NCBI GenBank assembly: GCA_963675135.1
Contig: OY776125.1
Location: 25,284,565-25,348,564 of the forward strand
Source: Galeopsis tetrahit
Taxonomy: Eukaryota; Streptophyta; Magnoliopsida; Lamiales; Lamiaceae
Reading direction: 5' to 3'
Length of the DNA: 64,000 nt
Positions within the stretch are counted from its first letter, which is position 1, and every line of letters starts with the position of its first letter. The notes under the pieces were generated by a model. It searched no databases. It was given only the letters and a program-made list of their open reading frames with translations, and was not told the DNA's origin. The translations under genes and the position numbers were made by a program. Below, piece after piece: positions 1-9,153 of this stretch.

Positions 1-759
1 ACAAACATTCTTATAGTGCCCAGGCTTGTTGCAATGGTAGCACACTGCCTCACCTTGATTGGACACAGCTGATTTTCCCTTATCAGCTCCTTTGGGTTGA
101 CTAGACCCCTTCTTGGCACCAGATCGCTTCTGGCCACCTCTGATTGCCAATCCTTCTCCGCTACTGACCTTGTCTGCTTGAGACGTCTTGTTGTGCAGCA
201 GCTTGGACTTGACAGCCAGCATTACATCCTCCAATGTAATACTTTCCTTCCTACCATACAAGATGGTATCCTTTAAGATTTCAAAGGACTTAGGGAGAGC
301 ACTCAATATAATCAGAGCCTTATCCTCTTCCTCTAACTTGACATCTAAATTCTCTAGATCATCAAGAATTCTATTGAACTCATCAAGCTGATCCGGAATG
401 GGTTTGTCATCCACCATTCTGAAGGCATACAGCTTCTGTTTCGAATAGAAACGGTTAGCTAAGGTTTTAACCATGTAAAGTTTACCTAGCTTGTCCCAGA
501 CCTCTTTCGCGGTTTTCTCTTTAGCAACTTCTCTCAAAACCTTATCACCAAGGCAGAGCATAATATTACTTCGAGATTTCCTGAGCATCTTACTCCTTTC
601 AGCAACAACGGAGGCAGATTCCTCAGCTGGGGTTGTAGACTCTTCGAGCACGTCGAACAAGCCTTGCTGTTCTAGGAGAGCCTGCATCTTGACTCTCCAC
701 AGCCCAAAGTCACCCGTGCCTGAGAACTTTTCAATATTATACTTGGTCGAATTCTCCAT
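1..759 (-). CDS. copia gag (partial, C-terminus off-window)
   Basis: From an ATG at 757-759, 253 minus-strand codons stay open to the left edge. The protein begins MENSTKYNIEKFSGTGDF and has the UBN2/copia gag pattern: a W-x-V-K-M-x-A-L-L block near residue 22, a VWDKLGKLY-like helix near residue 88, and an FNRILDDLENL block. A CCHC zinc knuckle (CYHCNKPGHYKNVC) ends exactly at the window edge. Gag proteins form the retrotransposon's virus-like particle and bind its RNA. No frameshift is visible, so this copy may be fairly young. Confidence 0.8.
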   Translation of the reverse strand, partial: MENSTKYNIEKFSGTGDFGLWRVKMQALLEQQGLFDVLEESTTPAEESASVVAERSKMLRKSRSNIMLCLGDKVLREVAKEKTAKEVWDKLGKLYMVKTLANRFYSKQKLYAFRMVDDKPIPDQLDEFNRILDDLENLDVKLEEEDKALIILSALPKSFEILKDTILYGRKESITLEDVMLAVKSKLLHNKTSQADKVSSGEGLAIRGGQKRSGAKKGSSQPKGADKGKSAVSNQGEAVCYHCNKPGHYKNVC

Positions 760-840
760 CTTCGAACTGGCAGTTGATTAATGGCTGACAATCGATTCCT
801 CTCGTTTCCGATTCCCACAGACGGCGCTAATTGTTACGAT

Positions 841-1640
841 TGTCAATGATAATTCAACTCCGATTAGACGTCTCCAATCACAAGCAAAATAATCGGCCAC
901 AATTCAATCCAACGAAAGCATGTCAATTCAAAAATATAAATGAAAACAGAAAAACAGAGCACAAGAACGATTTAAGTGGTTCGATTAATGTGATCTACAT
1001 CCACTGGACACACGACTTCAATTTGATTAGTTCAAGAGATATTTACACACTCATCACTCGGAAAAGGAATTTATCCTCACTTCACTCGTGAACTCTCAAC
1101 TCTCAAAACGAATGCTCGTACGCGTTAAGAATTACAGTTACAAGTAATGGGGTATTTATAGGTTGTCAAGGGTGATTGCAGCGTGTGTTGAAAGCGTGCT
1201 CTGTTGCCACGTGGATTCTGTTACAACCGTGTAACAAACTCACACCTTCAGCGTGACCCAATTTGAATTGACCTCCTTGCCCTTCACTTGTCTTCGCAAG
1301 ACAAGACGACTCCATACTTAGCCAAAAATTAACCCTGCTAACAGGACTCAACTAGTCTGGTCAGACCTCTACTTGTCTGGTCTTCCCAACTCGTCTTGTC
1401 CTTCGCAACACCCATCTCATCTGTTTGGACTCCTCCAACTCATCTGATCTGGTCTGAGCTAACTTGTCTGACTCCACCAGCTGATACGCCCAACAGCTGA
1501 GTCCTTCAGAATACTTCTATTGACTAAGTACCTCGACTGATCTGCCCAACAGACGAGTACAGTAGTAGAGTAGAATCTACCTGATCTGTACCAGACGAGT
1601 CACACTCGTCTAGTCTAGGAGATTTGAGATAAACCTCACA
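841..1640 (-). repeat. 5' LTR of left-edge copia element
   Basis: This is an 800-bp LTR with TG/CA-type ends (plus strand begins TGTCAATGAT and ends AACCTCACA). It shares its first ~300 bp with the solo LTR at 39926-40810, for example GATTAGACGTCTCCAA near both left ends and AAGTGGTTCGAT further in. The part facing the P450 is a run of short CT-rich words such as ACTCGTCTGGTC, repeated irregularly between about 1300 and 1620. Confidence 0.8.
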
Positions 1641-2332
1641 CATGGAACATAATCAGCAACGGCAAGATAGTGAATAACCCATCCACATGCTCCCTCTCTT
1701 CGATTCCCGGGCCCCCGTCCTCCATTCCCGGCCCGAAAAGCCTCTTACCAAACACCATCTTCCTAATCACATTACCACAATAATGCCGTGTTACATCTCC
1801 CACGTTAACATGCCTGTTTTCGCATTGCTTCAACACATATCGCACGAGGTGGTCCCCCTCCTCGCGCCTATTTTCGTGCAGCCATTGATGCATGGCTGAC
1901 GAAAGCTCTTCAGAGACAACAACTCTCCTCATTTTCTTCCACTGATCGCCAATAGGCGAAAAGATTGTTGTCAAGTAGCCGTTGCTGGTGAGTCGGGTTG
2001 AGATGACGTCTGGCCTAGACGCAAAAACTGCGTCGTGCTTCTTCAAGAACTCCTGAGCAAGCTCGGGGGACGTAAGAGGGATGACGTGGATGTTGCCAAG
2101 ACGAATGCAAGCTATTTCGGTGTTTAATTCTTGCCATGAGTTGGTGTACCCATCTGAAAGTTGGCTTGTTTTTTATTATTTCGGGCAAGCAGCCGATAAT
2201 AGGGTAGCCCCTCAGGCCGGGTGGAAGAGTGGGTGATGTTGTATTTTTCTTGAAAAATAGCCGCCTCTTATGGGCTGCAAACCCTAATAGCAATGACATA
2301 AACTCAATAAAGAAAATTATTGTGTTTTCCAT
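1641..2332 (-). pseudogene. CYP79-type P450 copy A, 5' fragment, frameshifted
   Basis: The ATG at 2330-2332 starts the same N-terminus as copy B (MENTIIFFIEFMSLLLGF, membrane anchor, then the proline-rich hinge around LPPG). An extra C near 2139 shifts the frame after the FRWVHQLM block. The right frame resumes at FLKKHDAVFASRPDV and runs through the WKKMRRVVVSE and HYCGNVIRKMVFGKR blocks. Compared with copy B it has an extra short segment after the anchor (HKRR) and an ~18-bp deletion near 1665. A copia LTR cuts it at 1640, so the rest of exon 1, the intron and the haem-binding exon are not in the window. It cannot encode a working enzyme. Confidence 0.88.
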
Positions 2333-2391
2333 GGATATTGATGTCTTTTTTCTTTGCAAGTGGTGTGCAGAGTAGGGTTGTGCATGGTCTT

Positions 2392-2399
2392 AATTTATA
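2392..2399 (-). promoter_or_regulatory. TATA box of CYP79 copy A
   Basis: The minus strand reads CTATAAATTAAGACCATGC about 60 nt before the ATG of copy A. The same box and spacing occur upstream of intact copy B (43946-43953), which supports its being the ancestral core promoter. Confidence 0.55.
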
Positions 2400-3166
2400 G
2401 AGGGAAATGGGGGTAAATTCTTGATCGAAGTCGCTATTAATTTTAAGGTGAGAGAATGTAACAAAAAGATGTTTATAGCATTTTTCTTTTAGAAACTTTC
2501 ACCATTGAAAATCCGAATCTAAATTAATAAATTATTTCATACATGGATTCAATACTAATTTGACAAGTCAAAACCCTAAGCCCATTTAGCCCAAAACTCA
2601 AATTAAAATAATTTTAAAAAATTCGCGGGTCATAAACCCGGATTTGGGTTACCCAAAAAATTCGCGGATCGCAAACAAGTGGTTTACTACATGACCAAAA
2701 TATTGTTACTAAAAGGTCAACAAATTACCACTACAAGGCCAAAAATTTAATACTACATGTTAATACATTCTACAAATTCACCCAAAAAATTAACTGTCCA
2801 TAATATTTTTGGACATGTAGTAATACACTTTTGACCTTGTTGTGATAAAATTTTGGTCTTGAAGTAACATTGTTTTAGTCATGTAGTAGCCGAATAAGTT
2901 AAAATTATTTTAGTAATTTTGCTCAAAAAAAATAAGTGTCTAGAATATTTTTGGACTTGCAGTAATATATAGTGACAAAATTTATGTCATGTAGTAAAAT
3001 AGTTTTGGTAATGTAGTAAGATAATATTTTAGAGCGAAAATAAATATTATAATTAAAGTTGGCCCGCGTTGACCTGCATTTGACCACGAAAATAAAATAA
3101 ATTAAAGTGAAGTTATATGAAATCTTGATAATTTAATAAAGGAAATTTCATTTTCACCCCTATAAG
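2400..3166. other. upstream region of CYP79 copy A, no gene
   Basis: AT-rich, no credible ORF. Parts of 2440-2530 and 3105-3150 match upstream DNA of copy B (44000-44220), including an AAAGTGAARTTATATGAAAT block. Between them, 2679-2716 and 2855-2893 form an imperfect inverted repeat built on TACTACATGAC, probably a decayed MITE of about 215 bp. Confidence 0.5.
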
Positions 3167-4027
3167 GCCATCTCCAATCCTCGAACTTAAATTGCCACTA
3201 AATTTGAGTCAAACAGTAAAAAAATCATCTCCAATCATCAAACTCAAATTTTAATGTTATCTTTTTTTTTTATATATTTTATTAAATATTTGTTTATCAT
3301 CAGATATATAATTTCATATTTATATTGAAATTAATTAAACAAAAAAAGTGATATCTTAAATATAAAAATATAAAAAAAAATGAAACAAAACACCAAATTC
3401 AATTGCATAAAATATAAATTATATCACAATTTCAACAAAATGTTATACTTAAAAATATAAATTACATATTTCTAGCCATTAACTTTCAAAATTATAAAAT
3501 TATTCTCAAAGATGTTCAATCAATGCATTTCGAAGTTCGAAATGAGCATTTGCATCTCTGATTTTTTTTTTTATGTGGACAAAGAAAATCTTGAAATTAA
3601 ATTTCATTACTTGCCATTTTTACATTTGGAGTTGACACTTCTCTCGCTTCTACAATCGGAGCCGTGAGATCACGTTCGTCCTCAATAATCATATTATGCA
3701 TTATTTTTGTTTTCTATTGTATTTTATAATTTAAATTATTAACGTTGTCTTATAATTAAATTATATGCTTTCAATTTTTAAATATTCCATAATTATTAAT
3801 CATAAAATTTAAAATTGTTTCATGAAAACATATAAACAAGAGTACAAATTGACAACAAACAACCAATTAATAAATTAAGTAGACAAAAAAAATTTGAGTT
3901 GAGATTTGAATTGGTGGCAAATTTACCACCAAAAGGGGGAATGATGGCAATTTGCCACCTACTTTGCAGCACCATTGGGCCAGAATTCATATATAGTTTG
4001 CTATTTGCCTCCCCATTGGAGGTGCCC
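3167..4027. mobile_element. PIF/Harbinger-type MITE, 861 bp
   Basis: The ends are imperfect inverted repeats: GGCCATCTCCAAT on the left, and ATTGGAGGTGCCC on the right, whose complement is GGGCACCTCCAAT. They are flanked by TAA at 3164-3166 and 4028-4030. A 3-bp TWA duplication is the hallmark of PIF/Harbinger elements. The interior is AT-rich with no transposase frame. It interrupts the promoter-like DNA of copy A relative to copy B. Confidence 0.75.
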
Positions 4028-4030
4028 TAA

Positions 4031-5229
4031 TTACACCGATTTTGGTACTGTAATTTGTTTATTTTCCAAAAAAATTGTCGGACTACCTGTTATTTAATGT
4101 GTTCACTAAAACAAAGTAATGAATGTAATTTAGTAATATTGTATCCTGATTCCTAATGTTTTTCAGACTATATTAATAAAAAAAAATCCATTTTAATTTA
4201 AGTAATTGCTCATAAAACATGAATTTAATTTGTTATTCTTTACTGATTCAGGTGGATTTGATCAAGACACAGGATATCTGTATTAATTTAATTAAATATC
4301 ATACAGTAGTTGTAATTTTTAGCTTGTCAAAATAAAACCTGCCAATAATTCAAGAAGTTTGGCATGATTGAGGCTTATAAAAAATACAAGCTATTAGGAT
4401 ATATACAAGTATAATATTGTACTCCCTTCCTTCTACAATTACTTTCACATTTTTTTTTTCGGGACGTTTCACAATAACTTTCACACCCTTAAAATAAAAA
4501 ACTCCTTATAAACTTTAGGTAAATAACTAATACAGTCATCTCACCCCATCTTTTCTCTATAATAGAACCTAGCATAATTTTTTTAATAGAGTCAAAATTT
4601 GATTTTTTTGTCAATTATGCCCTTCCACCATATTTTGAAATTTCGAATTTATAAAATACACAATTATTAGTCAACTAAACATCCAATCAATTCTTAAATG
4701 CAATTTCTCTAATTCCCGAAAATCTAGCACCTTCTAAAATTTAAAAACTTTCCTAAAAGGTAGGTCTCTCCATTTATTTCGTTTAATTCTGTTAAGTTAA
4801 GGGATTCTGGAAATCTGCATTTCAACCAAAATATATCAGTGTCGAATGCATATTCATATGAACTTGTAACCTTTTAACTATAGAACCACGTAAACTATCA
4901 ACAACTAAGATATTACATATCCGTATGACATATATCATGTGCATACATAATAATATGCGTGAGTAGGTGCATATCATTTAAACACTTAAATATCGGTAGA
5001 ATATGTTTGTGCACAAGAGTCGACATGTATGTACATGTTTCAAATGCATAAGTTAATGCACATGTAGGATATGTGTCAGTACAGTATTTAGTGCATGTGC
5101 ATACTATCAATGATTGATTTGATGATATGAACAATAATCGAACGATAAAAAGCAATAGAAAAGTATTGGATAACTCCTATCATTTCTCACACACTCACTG
5201 CGTGAATATACACACACTCACATCCTTCA
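4031..5229. other. AT-rich inserted DNA, no gene
   Basis: There is no counterpart upstream of copy B. At 4419 the words TACTCCCTTCC and ACTTTCACA begin a stretch that recurs in degenerate form at 6945-7300 and 7210-7480, where it ends AAGGAGTAC. This looks like a Stowaway-style MITE opened up by later insertions. The only long ORF (4913-5155, minus) is rich in Cys, His and Thr and has no recognisable pattern. Confidence 0.4.
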
Positions 5230-5399
5230 ATGGCAGAAGGGACAGAAGGGACTGAATCCGTGACTGAGTTACCGGTGAAGAGACAGTGGGAGGAGGAACA
5301 GAACGGCGCCACTTCGGTCGATATGGAACAGAATAACGACACTACGACGGCGCTACCCGACTCTATCTCCTCCGTTATTCCTGGATGATTTTCCGAGAT
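5230..5399 (+). pseudogene. spermidine synthase exon-1 fragment
   Basis: An ATG at 5230 opens an acidic leader containing VKRQWEEEQNG and ends SISSVIPG, then an in-frame TGA, then FSEI. Plant spermidine synthases have this layout: a variable acidic N-terminus with a KRxREEE-like stretch, then SVIPGWFSEIS at the exon 1 end. The Trp codon has become TGA. Downstream DNA looks like intron and no further exon follows, so this is a captured or transposed first exon, not a gene. The assignment rests on my recall of the family. Confidence 0.6.
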
Positions 5400-6431
5400 T
5401 GAAAATTCAATTTGGGAAAATTTCAGTGCATATACGAAACTCATAAATCGATTTTGAAAATGGAAGTTGGGCAATTTTACAGAAACGATTTCAGGGAAAC
5501 GATTGAAAATTCAATTTGAGAAATTTTGTTATTTTGATTTCAGTGCATAACAAGAAACTGAGAATTTAATTTTCGAATTTGAAAAGTGAGATTATTTCTG
5601 GAAACATACCTAGTTGCACGTTTTATGGAAATTCAATGATCGATTCAGTTTTAAATCACGAATTTATTTGAAATAATTAGATTAAGGGTATTATGAGTTT
5701 TTTGGCTTCAATTTGACTCTATTAAGAAATTATTAAAGTTGGTGATTCTATTTGCTTAAGGGGTGATAATAGTGACTCTATTAGGGAATAATCTCTAAAC
5801 TTTACCCTCATAATATCCTCAATTTTACACAAATGCCATTACTTTTTCTCTACACATATACAAAAGTCAACTCATTTTTTTACTTTATACATAAAAGTTT
5901 TACAAAATTACCCCTCAAAACTCCACTCATTATTACATTTTCTTAATATACGTGTCCATCTACCTATAAAAGTAATCATAAGCTCACATCATAACCGCCC
6001 AATTAAGAAGCGTCGTCTTCTTCATCAAGAACATGACTTTTGATCTTCTGCGAAACTGTCACCCAATAACTGAGACTATGTTCTTCTCTTTGCTGCTCCA
6101 CTTACCAAGAACAACAAGAAAGTTATTCATCTCGCCTATAAGGTGCAGATTCTCTTGTGTCATACACACAAAATCGCTCACAATCACCGCTTTGTTTCGT
6201 CTCGATCATCACAGTAGTTCATGTATCGTCTGTCGATCCCGTCCCTGTCTTCAACTTCTTATAAACAAGATTGCAATCACCAATAGTGTTTCAGGGCGTA
6301 TTAAGATATATACAAATATAACATTGTAGATATTATTTTTATATATTCTCCATATCTTTTATATATTAAAATTTCTAAATACAAACATCCTGAAAATAAG
6401 TATATTCTCGTTTATGACACATAAACCTTCC
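5400..6431. other. non-coding; duplicated intron-like block
   Basis: After the spermidine-synthase fragment, GAAAATTCAATTTG plus TTTCAGTGCATA occurs at 5400-5430 and again at 5505-5550, a local tandem duplication with divergence. The stretch 5790-5960 resembles 7280-7420 (ATCCWCAATTTTACA, TTACATTTT), part of a dispersed repeat. The ORF at 6033-6329 has no recognisable features. Confidence 0.4.
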
Positions 6432-6733
6432 GGTTGTGTTTGGATGAGGGGATTTGATTTGAGGAGACATTTCAAATGAAAGAAGTTAAAAATACATGAA
6501 TTTCAAATAACATGGTTTTAGTGAGATTTGAAATCTCTCTCAATTTTAACTAAAAAGTGTGTGGAAATAAATCTAAGCATTTGAAATTCATTCATAATCC
6601 AAAGTTCCAAACATATAGAATGAATTTGAACTGTGGATTTGAAATCCATAAGTACAAATCCACATAAACAAACACAGTTTTGAACTGTGGATTTGAAATC
6701 CATAAGTACAAATCCACATAACCAAACACAGCC
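6432..6733. mobile_element. Tourist-like MITE copy 1, internally duplicated
   Basis: It starts GGTTGTGTTTGGATG and ends CCAAACACAGCC. It belongs to the same family as 6970-7213 and 45082-45321, with many GGATTTGAAATCC inverted units. The right part carries a head-to-tail duplication of about 49 bp (about 6625-6673 and 6674-6723). No clean 3-bp target duplication remains. Confidence 0.65.
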
Positions 6734-6969
6734 TCATAGAAAATCAACCTATGACTCAAACGATTATTCCATTTATTCCTTCTAGAATTTATGATTGAAT
6801 ACTTGAGCAAACCATAGAATGGTTCAAAATGACGGCAAAACAGAGTAATTAACAAAATGCAATAAATCTGTCTTCAACATTCATAACATTAAAAAAGAGT
6901 TACAATTTCTACCCTCAACACTCATAGCATTAAAAAAGAGTTACTGCATTCGTTCCACAATAACTTTTA
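6734..6969. other. short segment of ancestral P450 upstream DNA
   Basis: Around 6822-6860 the words TTCAAAATGACGG and AAAACAGA match the copy B upstream DNA (44215-44240). This is the ancestral sequence that continues after the block inserted from about 3160. No gene is seen. Confidence 0.45.
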
Positions 6970-7213
6970 GGTTGTGTTTGAATTGGGGGATTTGATTAGA
7001 GGAGACATTTCAAATGAAAGGATTTTATAAATGCATGGATTTCAAATGATATAATTTTAGCGAGGATTTGAAATCTCTCTCAGTTTTAACTAAAAAAAAT
7101 GTGTTAACACAAATCTAAGTATTTGAAATCCATTCATAATCCAAACATGTAGAATGGATTTGGACTGTGGATTTGAAATCCATAAGCCCAAATCCACCCA
7201 ACCAAATGCAACC
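6970..7213. mobile_element. Tourist-like MITE copy 2, TSD TTA
   Basis: This 244-bp element starts GGTTGTGTTTGAATTG and ends CCAAATGCAACC, with TTA at 6967-6969 and 7214-7216. The 3-bp TTA duplication and the GGTTGTGTTTG inverted termini fit a PIF/Harbinger (Tourist) MITE. It has no coding capacity. Confidence 0.8.
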
Positions 7214-7216
7214 TTA

Positions 7217-7720
7217 CACTTTTCTTTTCGAACGTTCCACAATAACTTTCACATTCTTAAAATAAAAAATCTTTTATAAACTACGCCCTCACAATATCCA
7301 CAATTTTACATAAAATGTGGTTACTTTTCACCCTACACATACATACAAGTCAATTTTTTTTTTTTTTAAAAAACTTTAAACATAAAGTTTATAAAATTAC
7401 CTCCACAACTCATTATTACATTTTTTTTTTAATAATGACCACTTACTTACAAAAGTATTGTGTGACAAAAGGAGTACAATTTAGTGTCCAAAAACTAACT
7501 TACTATACCACTACCACCAAAACATCATCTATCTAAATGCTAACATCTTGGATGTTTCATTGCACTCTTTTGACATAATTAATTAACTTGATAGACCTAC
7601 TATTTTTAACTGAAAGTTACAAGTTTAAAATGAAATTGAGAAAGTTAATAGGACCAATCGAGAAAGTTAATAAGACAAAAATAGATGTAACTTACCTAAA
7701 AAAAAGCGTACTTTTTAGTG

Positions 7721-7751
<31 letters not shown>

Positions 7752-8452
7752 TGACAGAAATACTTTATTGTATTATTGATTCAAACTATTCACAAACATT
7801 TGCATTTTAACTTAAAATTAAAACTAATAGTAATTTTTTAGATTTCCTATTAAATTGCGTTTTCGATAGGTAGTTTAATTAGTAAATTCTTCCCCTCTAT
7901 AATTTTGCAAGTTATCAAAACGTACTGTCGGTCGAAAACGATTACTAATAAATAAATGCACTCTAGCTCCATCATACAGCCTAAAATCGGTGGTCCTAAA
8001 ATCTCTTAAAACAGATGATTAATTTCATGTGGAAAAAAAAGCTCCAAGTCGACAACCATTTTCAGGTGTCTTGATCACATACATATACGAGTGTGTATAA
8101 CTAACTGTATACATATGTATATATTTCAATAATTGTCTCCCAAATCGACAACCATATATTCTGGATCTGGATTCCCTCTTGTACAAAAAGATACTGTGTC
8201 GAAATTAAAGGAAATTCTTCGATCATCCTTTATGTAAAATTAATTCTTCTCCACAAGGGTGCTTGTTGACTGTTTGTGTATGATTTAAGAATTACTCCAC
8301 TATTATTTTAAAATTAATTGACTGGGCTATTATATTTATTGGTCAGCTGTGATCAGGTGTGATTAATGAATCAAACCTCTCTTAAATTTCTCATTTTAAC
8401 TTTTTAATTGCACAATGTAATAAAAGATTAAAAAAATATATGTTATACGGAA
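7217..8452. other. non-coding; upper part homologous to CYP79 copy B promoter
   Basis: 7217-7480 is a degenerate MITE-like repeat. At 7720-7755 a (GT)n tract runs into a T-tract. From about 7755 to 8170 the sequence aligns with 44255-44470 and 44860-45005 upstream of copy B (ATTCACAAACATTTGCATTTTA, GTAGTTTAATTAGTAAATTC, ATTTTCAGGTGTCTTG). So this is the distal promoter of the ancestral P450 unit. No gene is seen. Confidence 0.55.
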
Positions 8453-8838
8453 GGAAAAATTTCAAAATACATCATGTCTATTTCATTTTAAATCCTTACG
8501 TCTGGTAACTTAGATTAATTTTATTTTATATCCTTTAAGTTTTCACTTTTTCAAAATACGTTTCAAAGTGTTCAATTTACATTTTTTTTATCGATTTTTT
8601 TTTTCAAAAAACTGACACACGCGGTTCGAATGTGTGTTTAAAATTGAGGCTTTCAACAAATTTAGTGACCGGGAGCCACATGTAATTACAAAACATGGCC
8701 ACGTAATCACCCCCCTCTTATAAATATAAATATCATATTTTGTTTATAGCAAAACAAATGTTCCAAAATACATCCAAAAAACTCAACTCGACGGCCCCTG
8801 AAAAAAAGAAAAAGAAAAAAAAGAACTCGACGGAATTT

Positions 8839-9128
8839 TGTTACGTATAAAAGAAGGAATAACACATCAATTAAAGGAAAGGAGGCGCATGTGTATAATG
8901 TGCATAAGGCTGAGGTGCTTCATAAGCTTCACTTAAATAATAGTTAGGCAGTTACTTGTCGGTTACTTGTGAACTGGGTATATATATAAACCCATGTGTT
9001 ACAATAGGGAGTTAGTTATCAGATTTGTAATTGGCATTACGCCTTGGCGGATTTATTCCGAGGACTCATTCTTGAGTATTCTATCGTTCTTAATTCAGTT
9101 TCTTCTTCATTCTATCTTGTTGCTATCA
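8839..9128 (+). repeat. gypsy 5' LTR
   Basis: 290 bp, TGTTACGTATA to TTGCTATCA. A TATA-like tract GGTATATATATAAACCC lies at about 8978-8994, followed by the probable transcription start region. It differs from the 3' LTR at two positions near its left end (ACACATC/ACGCATC and AAAGGAAA/AAAGTAAA). Confidence 0.92.
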
Positions 9129-9153
9129 ATTGGTCCGATCCTGCCGGCCATCC

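Larger units (their letters stand above)
1..1640 (-). mobile_element. Ty1/copia LTR retrotransposon, 5' part only
   Basis: The element reads leftwards and leaves the window. Its 5' LTR is at 841-1640, followed on the minus strand by a short leader and a gag frame open to the edge. In the leader, next to the LTR, the minus strand reads TTAGCGCCGTCTGTGGGAA (about 812-830), which looks like a primer-binding site; I do not assign the tRNA. It is inserted in exon 1 of CYP79 copy A, whose sequence resumes at 1641 with CATGG, the probable target duplication; the matching side is off-window. The same LTR family recurs as a solo LTR at 39926-40810. Confidence 0.85.

Noticed and set aside
4913..5155. 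Cys/Thr/His-rich 80-codon minus-strand ORF
   Set aside because: AT-rich, repeat-derived context, no start context or homologous pattern, no partner exon.
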